The notes under the pieces: model-generated
Databases searched by the model: none
Told to the model about the DNA's origin: nothing
The model's input: only the letters and a program-made list of their open reading frames with translations
Translations under genes and position numbers: made by a program
Part shown: positions 27,110 to 34,047 of the stretch, piece by piece
How positions within the stretch are numbered: position 1 is the stretch's first letter
How the letters are laid out: each line of letters begins with the position of its first letter
Assembly (NCBI GenBank): GCA_002292405.1
Contig: DBBW01000025.1
Coordinates: 112,168-155,023 of the forward strand
DNA length: 42,856 nucleotides
Direction: 5' to 3'
Source of the DNA: Flavobacteriales bacterium UBA974
GTDB taxonomy: Bacteria > Bacteroidota > Bacteroidia > Flavobacteriales_D > Sanyastnellaceae

Positions 27110-28026
27110 TGTCTGATTTGTCATCAACACACAAAGAGTTTAATCCGGACAATCTTAATCCTCAAAAATTTCACGCCTTATTATTAGGAGGTGTTGCACC
27201 TAGACCTATTGCATTTGCAAGTACAATTGATAAAGATGGTAGGGTGAATCTTGCTCCCTTTAGTTATTTTAATGTTTTTTCAGCGAACCCTCCCATTATC
27301 ATTTTTTCTCCAGCTCGAAGAGGGAAAGACAATACGACCAAGCATACTTTGGATAATGTCCTAGAAGTTCCTGAAGTTGTGATTAATATGGTTGACTACG
27401 ATTTAGTTCATGCTTGTTCACTTGCTTCCACAGATTATCCTCAAGGTGTTAATGAGTTTGAGAAAGCTGGATTGACAGAAGTGCCATCTGTGACAGTTAC
27501 TCCTCCAAGAGTACTTGAATCACCTGTTTCTATGGAGTGTAAAGTGTTGAAGGTTGAGTCTTTCGGTCCAAACCCAGGGGCTGGTAACTTGGTCTTCTGT
27601 GAGATCAAGAGAATGCATTTTCGAAAAAGTGTGTTGGGCTCAGACGGTTTGCCAGATGCTGTTTTACTTGACCTTGTGGCTAGATGCGGTGGCTCTTATT
27701 ACACTAGGGCGTCAAAGGAGGCGCTCTTTGAAATACCTAAGCCGATAGTAAATTTAGGGATAGGGGTGGATGCCATCCCTAAAGATATCTGTACTAGTAG
27801 TATTCTTACAGGGAAACATCTTGCTATGCTTGGTAATGTTGAGCGTTTGCCAGATGAAACAGAGGTGAATGATTATAAGCTCATTGAATTATCTGAGATC
27901 TTTTTAGATTATGCTGATAATGGAGTTGTTTTAGAGTTGGAGCTACATAAACACGCGTTAAAACTTCTTGACAATGGAAATGTTGATGAAGCGTGGAAAA
28001 CACTTCTAACTTTTAACCTCGGATAG
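27109..28026 (+). CDS. Flavin reductase family protein
   Basis: A 305-residue FMN-binding split-barrel protein. The FMN-contact region reads GVAPRPIAFASTIDKDGRVNLAPFSYFNVF, followed by IIIFSPARRGKDNTTKHTLDNV and STDYPQGVNEFEKAGL, all typical of the flavin reductase-like/DUF447-type group in Bacteroidota. After about residue 190 there is an extra C-terminal helical extension. The substrate is unknown; such proteins reduce free flavin or bind FMN in electron transfer. It begins at the purE stop (TAATG) and ends 36 bases before DUF3127, which has its own promoter. Confidence 0.82.
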   Translation: MSDLSSTHKEFNPDNLNPQKFHALLLGGVAPRPIAFASTIDKDGRVNLAPFSYFNVFSANPPIIIFSPARRGKDNTTKHTLDNVLEVPEVVINMVDYDLVHACSLASTDYPQGVNEFEKAGLTEVPSVTVTPPRVLESPVSMECKVLKVESFGPNPGAGNLVFCEIKRMHFRKSVLGSDGLPDAVLLDLVARCGGSYYTRASKEALFEIPKPIVNLGIGVDAIPKDICTSSILTGKHLAMLGNVERLPDETEVNDYKLIELSEIFLDYADNGVVLELELHKHALKLLDNGNVDEAWKTLLTFNLG

Positions 28027-28028
28027 TA

Positions 28029-28058
28029 TTGTTTTTACATTTCCTTAAATTACCTTTA
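28029..28058 (+). promoter_or_regulatory. TTG-N19-TACCTTTA promoter immediately before DUF3127
   Basis: TTG (28029-28031) and TACCTTTA (28051-28058) are separated by exactly 19 bases, a close match to the Bacteroidota TTG/TAnnTTTG promoter. The box ends only 4 bases before the ATG at 28063, so the predicted transcript begins at or next to the start codon. Confidence 0.55.
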
Positions 28059-28062
28059 TAGC

Positions 28063-28491
28063 ATGTCATTTGAGATTAAAGGAAAAATTAAAGTTCTGTT
28101 CGATAGGCAGGATTTTCCCAGCGGCTTTTATAAGCGCGACTTCGTTATTACTTCGAACGAACAATATCCTCAGGATATTAAATTTGGTGCTCTTAAAGAG
28201 CGTGTTGAACAATTAGAAGGACTTTCAGTTGAAGATGAGGTCACAGTAAAGTTTGATGTAAAAGGCCGCGAGTATAACGGCAATTACTATGTTGATTTAA
28301 ATGCTTGGAGAATCGAAAGAGGTGCTTCGAGTCAAGCTGCTCAGGTTGCTGGTCAGGTTGCTGGTCAGGCAGATCAGTCTTCTCAAACTAGTCAAGCTCA
28401 AGCCCCAAAAGTGAGTTTGGATCCTTTACCTGAGGTATCTGCTGTTGAATTGAGTTCGTCTTCTGACTCCGATGATGATCTCCCGTTTTAA
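28063..28491 (+). CDS. DUF3127 protein with SSB-like acidic C-terminal tip
   Basis: A 142-residue Bacteroidota protein. Residues 1 to about 92 are the DUF3127 core (FEIKGKIKVLFDRQDFPSGFYKRDFVIT, LEGLSVEDEVTVKFDVKGREY, YYVDLNAWRIER), a probable OB-fold. A Gln/Ser/Ala-rich linker with a 12-base DNA repeat follows. It ends SSDSDDDLPF, closely resembling the acidic tip of single-stranded-DNA-binding protein (DDDIPF in E. coli) that recruits repair and replication partners. The SSB-like layout is what I see; ssDNA binding is inference. It has its own close promoter, and the AtoE-like gene starts 16 bases downstream. Confidence 0.85.
   Translation: MSFEIKGKIKVLFDRQDFPSGFYKRDFVITSNEQYPQDIKFGALKERVEQLEGLSVEDEVTVKFDVKGREYNGNYYVDLNAWRIERGASSQAAQVAGQVAGQADQSSQTSQAQAPKVSLDPLPEVSAVELSSSSDSDDDLPF
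28342..28369 (+). repeat. 12-bp tandem repeat in the DUF3127 linker
   Basis: The unit CAGGTTGCTGGT occurs at 28342-28353 and 28354-28365 with a partial third copy, encoding repeated Gln-Val-Ala-Gly. Being a multiple of three, copy changes would only lengthen or shorten the linker. Confidence 0.85.
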
Positions 28492-28507
28492 TAACGGATA
28501 AGATTTA

Positions 28508-29929
28508 GTGAAAGAGAATATTAAAGCCAAAGGGTCTCGATGGCTTCTAGCTTATTCTCGAGGTTTTCAAAAATTTCTTCCATCTCCATTTGCAATAGCT
28601 TTATTATTAACTGCTGTTGCTGGTTTGAGTGCTCTGTTGATTACAGATGCAGAAATGGTGTTAAGAGCTTGGTCAGATGGTTTATGGAATCCTTCCCTAT
28701 TGAGGTTTGGATTTCAGGCTATGTTTATGCTTGTACTTGGTCATGTTTTAGCTTTATCTACTCCGGTTAAATATTTTCTTGATAAAGTTGTCATTTTAGC
28801 TGTTAGAAATACAGCTTTATCCCCTGCCTATGTTGCTTTTTTTGCGTTAATGTTAGGATGGCTTAATTGGGGATTGGGATTAGTGGCTGGCGCTCTTTTA
28901 GCGAAATCAGTAATTGATAAATCAGAAAAGCATGGTTATGGTATTCGACCAGGACTATTAGGTGCAGCTGGTTATATGGGCCTGTTAGTTTGGCATAGTG
29001 GTCTAAGCGGTAGCGCACCTTTAAAAGTTGCTGAATCAGGTCATTTGCTTTCGTTATACCCTAAAGGGGCTGATTGGCAACAACCTATTCCTGATGCAAT
29101 ATCAATTTCTTCTACGGTTTTTTCTACTTGGAATATCTCAATTACAATAGGTGTAATATTGGCAGTAGTTCTTTTATTTGCTGTTTTAGGACATTTGTTT
29201 CATCAGCAAACACTAGAGTCAAAAACATTAACTTCACAATTCAGTCAAACGGATCAAGATCTTAGCAGTGATCATGTTCATAATTTTTCAATTTCTGAAA
29301 AACTAGACAATGGAAGATGGTTAGCATGGGTGTTCGGAGTGTTGTTTTTAGGAACAGCCATATGGTTGACGATGTCGTCAGATTCAGAATCTACACGACT
29401 TGGATTTGTTACTCCAGACTGGATTAATTTAATTTTATTAGGCTTGGCGCTTCTTGCTCATGGGTCAATAAAGAATCTTCTATCCGCCCTTGAGAAAGCT
29501 ATTGGAGGTGCATCGGGGATACTTCTTCAATTCCCCATTTATTTTGGTATAATGGGTGTTGTTACTGGAACAGGACTTGTAAATATTTTATCTGGAGCTT
29601 TAGTTTCGTCAACAAATATCACAACATTACCTCTCGTAATTTTCACATCATCTGGTGTGCTAAATATATTTGTTCCTAGTGGTGGAGGACAGTGGGCAGT
29701 ACAAGGTCCACTTGTTATTGAAGCTTGTCACAGCATGGGTATGAGTTTAGAAAAAGGCATTATGGCGATGGCCTACGGTGATCAATGGACGAATATGCTT
29801 CAACCATTTTGGGCCCTACCTCTATTAGGTATTACAAAATTGAAGGCCCAAGACATTTTGCCTTTTACATTAGCAGCATTGATCGTTTCAGGTTTAGTCT
29901 TTATTATAGGATTGCTACTAATACCTTAA
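28508..29929 (+). CDS. AtoE-type short-chain fatty acid transporter
   Basis: A 473-residue polytopic membrane protein of the AtoE/TIGR00366 short-chain fatty acid transporter family. Characteristic stretches are LPSPFAIALLLTAVAGLSAL, YVAFFALMLGWLNWGLGLVAGA, YMGLLVWHSGLSGSAPLKVAE and the C-terminal FVPSGGGQWAVQGPLVIEA with YGDQWTNMLQPFWALP. Roughly 10-12 helices are visible. Likely imports acetoacetate or butyrate-type acids; specificity is unproven. The start is a GTG at 28508, 16 bases after DUF3127. Confidence 0.88.
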   Translation: MKENIKAKGSRWLLAYSRGFQKFLPSPFAIALLLTAVAGLSALLITDAEMVLRAWSDGLWNPSLLRFGFQAMFMLVLGHVLALSTPVKYFLDKVVILAVRNTALSPAYVAFFALMLGWLNWGLGLVAGALLAKSVIDKSEKHGYGIRPGLLGAAGYMGLLVWHSGLSGSAPLKVAESGHLLSLYPKGADWQQPIPDAISISSTVFSTWNISITIGVILAVVLLFAVLGHLFHQQTLESKTLTSQFSQTDQDLSSDHVHNFSISEKLDNGRWLAWVFGVLFLGTAIWLTMSSDSESTRLGFVTPDWINLILLGLALLAHGSIKNLLSALEKAIGGASGILLQFPIYFGIMGVVTGTGLVNILSGALVSSTNITTLPLVIFTSSGVLNIFVPSGGGQWAVQGPLVIEACHSMGMSLEKGIMAMAYGDQWTNMLQPFWALPLLGITKLKAQDILPFTLAALIVSGLVFIIGLLLIP

Positions 29930-29940
29930 AAGCATCAGGG

Positions 29941-29948
29941 TATATTTG
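29941..29948 (+). promoter_or_regulatory. TAnnTTTG -7 box 8 bases before M16 peptidase gene
   Basis: TATATTTG matches the consensus exactly and ends 8 bases before the ATG at 29957. The nearest upstream TTG (29912) is 26 bases away, so the -33 element is weak or absent. A near-leaderless start is implied if used. Confidence 0.42.
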
Positions 29949-29956
29949 CGAACGCA

Positions 29957-31192
29957 ATGAAATTCGAATTTCACACATTCACCCTGTCTAATGGCCTTCG
30001 GGTTATTCACAAAGAGGTGCCAAGATCAGCTAGTCACGTTGCTCTTGTCGTCAATGCAGGGTCACGTGATGAGTCGTCTGGAGAAAAAGGTGTTGCTCAT
30101 TTTATAGAGCATTGCTTGTTTAAAGGGACTAAGAAAAGGAAAACATTTCATGTATTAAATCGCCTTGAAAGAGTAGGTGGAGATTTGAATGCATATACAA
30201 CGAAAGAAGAAACTTGGATTAGTGCTTCTTTTTTAGAAAGAGATCTTGAAAGAGCCATTGAGTTGGTATCAGACATCAGTTTTAATTCAACATTCCCGGA
30301 AAAGGAAATTGCAAAAGAACAGGAGGTGATTCTCGATGAGATTGCTTCAGTTTTAGACAATCCTTCTGATGTGATTTTCGACGAATTTGAAGAACGCCTG
30401 TTCGGTACTCACCCATTGGGTAGAACGATTCTAGGAACCCAAGAGTCTGTAAATAATCTAGGTAAGCTTCAAATCAATTCGTTTGTAGATCGTTATTATT
30501 GCCCTGACCAAATGGTTTTTGCTTCGGTGGGTTCAACGCCAATTGCTGATTTAAAAAAGTTGTGTGAGAAATATCTCAGCCACGAAATTGGAAGGGTTTC
30601 TAAATTAAATAGACTTGTTCCTAAAGCTATTCCCGTTTTTGATGAACGGGTAGAGCAAGACACTCATCAAGTTCATCACCTTTTAGGAGGAATTACTTCT
30701 GGAGCTAACCATGCAGATAAACTGCCATTAACTTTACTTGCTAATTATTTGGGAGGACCTGCGATGAATTGTAGGTTAAGTTTGAATATTCGTGAGAAAT
30801 ATGGAATGGCTTATCACATTGAAGCTGGATATACTCCATATCAAGATTGCGGCGTATTTTCAGTTTATTTCGGTACCGATCGAAGGCATCATGACAAGGT
30901 TCAAACTCTAGTTGATAAGGAGTTATTACTTATGTGTAACAGTAAGTTAGGTGTTAGGCAGCTCCATGATGCGAAGACTCAGTTAATAGGCCAAATAGCC
31001 TTGTCTCAGGATAGCGGCCCAGCAATGATGACTGGTTTGGCTAAGAGCTTTTTATTGTACAATAAAGTTCAGCCATTAGATGAGTTTTTTAAGTCAATTG
31101 AAAAAATCAGTTCAGACGATTTGTTAAGAGTAGCAAACCAATTTATTAACCCAGACCTATTAAGCAGGCTTGTTTATTTAGATAAAAAATAG
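29957..31192 (+). CDS. M16 family zinc metallopeptidase
   Basis: A 411-residue M16 (pitrilysin/processing peptidase-like) protein. The inverted zinc motif is HFIEH (48-52), and the third ligand is Glu128 in EVILDEIAS, at the expected 76-residue distance. VGGDLNAYTTKEETW and the C-terminal half YHIEAGYTPYQDCGVFSVYF are family features. No signal peptide is seen, so it is probably cytoplasmic, processing peptides. Only one copy is present, while many Bacteroidota have catalytic and inactive pairs. Confidence 0.92.
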   Translation: MKFEFHTFTLSNGLRVIHKEVPRSASHVALVVNAGSRDESSGEKGVAHFIEHCLFKGTKKRKTFHVLNRLERVGGDLNAYTTKEETWISASFLERDLERAIELVSDISFNSTFPEKEIAKEQEVILDEIASVLDNPSDVIFDEFEERLFGTHPLGRTILGTQESVNNLGKLQINSFVDRYYCPDQMVFASVGSTPIADLKKLCEKYLSHEIGRVSKLNRLVPKAIPVFDERVEQDTHQVHHLLGGITSGANHADKLPLTLLANYLGGPAMNCRLSLNIREKYGMAYHIEAGYTPYQDCGVFSVYFGTDRRHHDKVQTLVDKELLLMCNSKLGVRQLHDAKTQLIGQIALSQDSGPAMMTGLAKSFLLYNKVQPLDEFFKSIEKISSDDLLRVANQFINPDLLSRLVYLDKK

Positions 31193-31203
31193 GTTTTATT
31201 GTT

Positions 31204-31614
31204 TTACCTCTGAGAGTATGTGTGCCAATTGTCAAAATCATCTTGAATATCGTTTTTAACTGCTCGCATTTTCAGTGCAATCATTGCCCATTCACGATGT
31301 CCATTCACCAACAATTGCGTTATTGCCTCATCATCATTGTCAGCTCCCTTTGCCATCAAAGAAAGTTTTTCATAATGGTTTTTGACGAGCCAAATACATG
31401 CTTTTTCGTCCCCCTCAGCACCACTTATTAAGGCCATTAATTCTCGGTGACCATGATCCATCAACCATTTTCTTGCATCATCTTGTAGGTTTAGAGCGTA
31501 CGTGAAGGCTGCAAGTTCTTCATAGCCATTGGAGGTGAGCCAATCACGAATTGTTTTATTACCGCTAATAGCTTCCGCCCAAGCAACTATTATTTTAGTA
31601 GGGTACTGCTTCAC
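31204..31614 (-). CDS. Hypothetical protein made of four 25-residue repeats
   Basis: A 136-residue soluble protein of unknown function. Residues from about 24 onward form four consecutive units of exactly 25 residues, each beginning with a W/Q-L-x3-N/H-G/H-Y/H-x-E pattern (WLTSNGYEEL, WLMDHGHREL, WLVKNHYEKL, QLLVNGHREW), then a small helix and an acidic turn. This resembles an alpha-hairpin solenoid. It starts with GTG (31614) and is divergent from an MFS gene with only 29 bases between, its own box-like TACCTTCA sitting 4 bases ahead. I do not recognise the family. Confidence 0.72.
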   Translation of the reverse strand: MKQYPTKIIVAWAEAISGNKTIRDWLTSNGYEELAAFTYALNLQDDARKWLMDHGHRELMALISGAEGDEKACIWLVKNHYEKLSLMAKGADNDDEAITQLLVNGHREWAMIALKMRAVKNDIQDDFDNWHTYSQR

Positions 31615-31620
31615 AATGTG

Positions 31621-31634
31621 AAGGTAAGTACCTT
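31621..31634. promoter_or_regulatory. 14-bp palindrome of two facing promoter-box half-sites
   Basis: AAGGTA-AG-TACCTT is a perfect inverted repeat. Its right arm is the start of TACCTTTG (31629-31636, exact TAnnTTTG, 7 bases before the MFS GTG). Its left arm read on the minus strand is TACCTTCA, 4 bases before the 31614 gene's GTG. It could be two divergent promoters, an operator, or both. Confidence 0.4.
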
Positions 31635-31643
31635 TGCGACCCT

Positions 31644-32852
31644 GTGAAAAATAGCGAGACTTTATTTACCAAAACTTTTATTATTCTGTGCGTAAGCACA
31701 GTCTTGTTCATGGCCAGTTTTGGCATGATAATGCCAGAATTACCAGGATACCTAGATCTTATGGGGGCTGGGCATTTATTAGGATACATCATTGGCTTAT
31801 TTACTTTAGGTGCTTTGTTGTCGAGATTTTTTTCAGGAAAGATTGCCGATAGAGCTGGACGTAAAATCGTAATGGTATTCGGTACAGGAGTTACTGCAAT
31901 TGCAGGGTTTTTATATGTTTTGTTAGGTGCTGTTCCTGATTATTCAACCGGAATGCTTGGTGTTTGGTTATTTCTAGCTCTCAGGTTTTTTCATGGATTG
32001 AGTACGGGGTTCAGGCCCATAGGCTCTAGTGCTTTATTGACGGATATAGTACCCCATAACAGGAGGGGAGAAGCCTTAGGATTTCTTGGAGTTGCAGGAA
32101 ATGCAGGTATGGCAGGTGGACCGGCAATTGGCAGTTACTTAGCTGTTGAATGGGGTTATGATGCTATGTTCTTAGCCTCATCTTTTTTAGGAATATTGTC
32201 TTTGTTGTTTACTCTTAAACTGCCTGAGACTTTGCCGAATTCAAGAAAGGTGATTTGGTCTGATTTAAATGTATTTAAAGGCAAGAATTTTGATATTGCA
32301 GCTTGGCCTGCAGCTGTTACTCTACTTCCAGTAGCTCTTTCATTTGGTGTGTTTTTAACAATTACACCCGACTTTGTAGATGACTTAGGTTATAAATACA
32401 AAGGTGTTTTCAATACAATCATTGTTGTTGCTTCTATTTTGATGAGATTGTTTGCTGGAAAAGCATCTGATAAATACGGTAGAAAACCACTTCTTGCAAT
32501 TGGAGGACTGTTCTTGTTTGTGGGAATGGGAATAATGTCAATTGCATCAACTCAACTTGAAGCAGCTATTGGTGGTGTGATTTATGGAATGTCTATAGGT
32601 ATTAATATGCCTACGGTTTTTGCATGGACAACAGATCTATCACCTCAAGGTAAAATCGCATTGGGTATAGGCACCACACTTGTGGCTCTTGAAATAGGTA
32701 TAGGTCTTGGGGCTTTTGTGTCTGGATCTATGTTTGCTTCAGACCCTACTTGTTTGCAAGAATTATATAGATTTTGTGCTTACTCTGGAGGACTGATGGC
32801 CATCATACTTTTTTACTCTACATACATGAGGTCAACGAATATGAACTCATAG
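31644..32852 (+). CDS. MFS transporter
   Basis: A 402-residue major facilitator superfamily protein with about 12 transmembrane helices. The motif A loop between helices 2 and 3 is GKIADRAGRKIVMV, with its repeat in the second half GKASDKYGRKPLLAI; GFRPIGSSALLTDIVPHNRRGEALG is the helix 4-5 region. The substrate cannot be inferred; similar proteins are drug or small-molecule exporters. Starts with GTG at 31644, just 7 bases after an exact promoter box, and shares a 29-base divergent gap with the repeat protein. Confidence 0.88.
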   Translation: MKNSETLFTKTFIILCVSTVLFMASFGMIMPELPGYLDLMGAGHLLGYIIGLFTLGALLSRFFSGKIADRAGRKIVMVFGTGVTAIAGFLYVLLGAVPDYSTGMLGVWLFLALRFFHGLSTGFRPIGSSALLTDIVPHNRRGEALGFLGVAGNAGMAGGPAIGSYLAVEWGYDAMFLASSFLGILSLLFTLKLPETLPNSRKVIWSDLNVFKGKNFDIAAWPAAVTLLPVALSFGVFLTITPDFVDDLGYKYKGVFNTIIVVASILMRLFAGKASDKYGRKPLLAIGGLFLFVGMGIMSIASTQLEAAIGGVIYGMSIGINMPTVFAWTTDLSPQGKIALGIGTTLVALEIGIGLGAFVSGSMFASDPTCLQELYRFCAYSGGLMAIILFYSTYMRSTNMNS

Positions 32853-32884
32853 CTACCGCTTATAAAATTAGTCAGGTTTAGTTT

Positions 32885-32914
32885 TTGATTTAATTATTAT
32901 TGAACGTATTTTTA
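32885..32914 (+). promoter_or_regulatory. TTG-N19-TATTTTTA promoter before short coiled-coil gene
   Basis: TTG at 32885-32887 and TATTTTTA at 32907-32914 are spaced by exactly 19 bases, and the box ends 4 bases before the ATG at 32919. The last box position is A instead of G. It predicts a transcript starting next to the ATG. Confidence 0.5.
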
Positions 32915-32918
32915 GGGA

Positions 32919-33131
32919 ATGGATACAACAATTGCCGAACGTCTAGAGATTGCTAAGCAAGAGCGCACCAATGTTATGGGTGAGTTTTTAAGACTTAAAG
33001 CAGAACTTACTAGAACTCAGAAATGTAACGATGATTTGAGGTCCGAGAATAGTGCTCTGCGTGAATCACTAAACTCAGCAGAGCATGTGGCTCAAAACCT
33101 GATGACTTACGCTAACGAAATTAAGAAGTAA
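32919..33131 (+). CDS. Short coiled-coil protein
   Basis: A 70-residue protein with no recognised family. It is almost entirely heptad-like: ERLEIAKQER, FLRLKAELTRTQKCNDDLRSENSALRESL, and a basic C-terminus. It likely forms a coiled coil of dimers or binds a partner. Spacing from a well-placed promoter supports expression. Its 3' end overlaps the convergent fabD gene by 11 bases. It is short, so confidence is limited, but there is no competing frame. Confidence 0.62.
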   Translation: MDTTIAERLEIAKQERTNVMGEFLRLKAELTRTQKCNDDLRSENSALRESLNSAEHVAQNLMTYANEIKK

Positions 33132-34008
33132 TTTCTGCGGAACTGGTCGGGAAACTACGATCAAGTTTTTTAAATAATCCTTGTAAAACATTTCCAGGAC
33201 CTACCTCTGTCACAGAGCTAGCGCCATACTGTATCATAGCTTCCATACTTTGTGTCCACTTAACGGGAGCTGTGAGTTGAGCAACAAGATTCTTTCTGAT
33301 CATTGAAACATCTGTCTCAGCAGATGCGCTCACGTTTTGAAAAATAGGACAGCGCAATTCAGAGATGGTTGTTTCTTTTATGGCTTCTGCTAACTTTTCA
33401 CGAGCAGGTTCCATAAAGGTTGAGTGGAATGCTCCTCCAACTGGAAGCAAAAGAGCTCTACGTGCGCCAGCCTCTTTGAGAGCTTCACATGCAGATTCAA
33501 CAGCTGTAACTTCTCCCGAGATTACTATTTGTCCAGGACAGTTGTAATTAGCGGCTACAACGTTTCCATCTGTATTCTTGCAAATTTCCTCAACAACATG
33601 GTTTTCTAACCCTATTACTGCAGCCATCGTTGATGGTGTTATTTCACATGCCGACTGCATAGCGTTGGCTCTTGCCGATACAAGTTTTAATCCATCTTCA
33701 AATGTTATACCCCCAGCTACAACTAAAGCACTAAATTCTCCAAGACTGTGACCCGAGACCATATCTGGAGAAATGGAATTTTTAAGTATTTCAGCCAGAA
33801 TTACAGAGTGTAGAAAGACGGCAGGCTGAGTGACTTTAGTTTGTTTAAGGTCTTCAATCGAACCGTTAAACATCGTATCACTTATTCTAAATCCAAGAAT
33901 TTCATCAGCTTGAGTAAACCTTTCTTTAGCTTGAGTAGAGAAATCATATAAATCCTTGCCCATTCCAGAAAATTGAGCCCCCTGACCGGGGAATACAAAT
34001 GCTTTCAT
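33121..34008 (-). CDS. fabD: Malonyl-CoA:ACP transacylase
   Basis: Loads malonyl groups onto acyl carrier protein for fatty acid synthesis. The 295-residue protein has FPGQGAQFSGMGKDL at the N-terminus, the nucleophile serine in VSGHSLGEFSAL (Ser88), RANAMQSACE with the conserved arginine, and the catalytic histidine in VGGAFHSTFMEPA. ITEVGPGNVLQGLFKK-like TEVGPGNVLQGL ends the fold. A normal-length, single-domain FabD. No other fab genes adjoin. Confidence 0.95.
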   Translation of the reverse strand: MKAFVFPGQGAQFSGMGKDLYDFSTQAKERFTQADEILGFRISDTMFNGSIEDLKQTKVTQPAVFLHSVILAEILKNSISPDMVSGHSLGEFSALVVAGGITFEDGLKLVSARANAMQSACEITPSTMAAVIGLENHVVEEICKNTDGNVVAANYNCPGQIVISGEVTAVESACEALKEAGARRALLLPVGGAFHSTFMEPAREKLAEAIKETTISELRCPIFQNVSASAETDVSMIRKNLVAQLTAPVKWTQSMEAMIQYGASSVTEVGPGNVLQGLFKKLDRSFPTSSAEITS

Positions 34009-34047
34009 AAAATTAATTTATTACGATTGGATTAGATATTCGTACAA

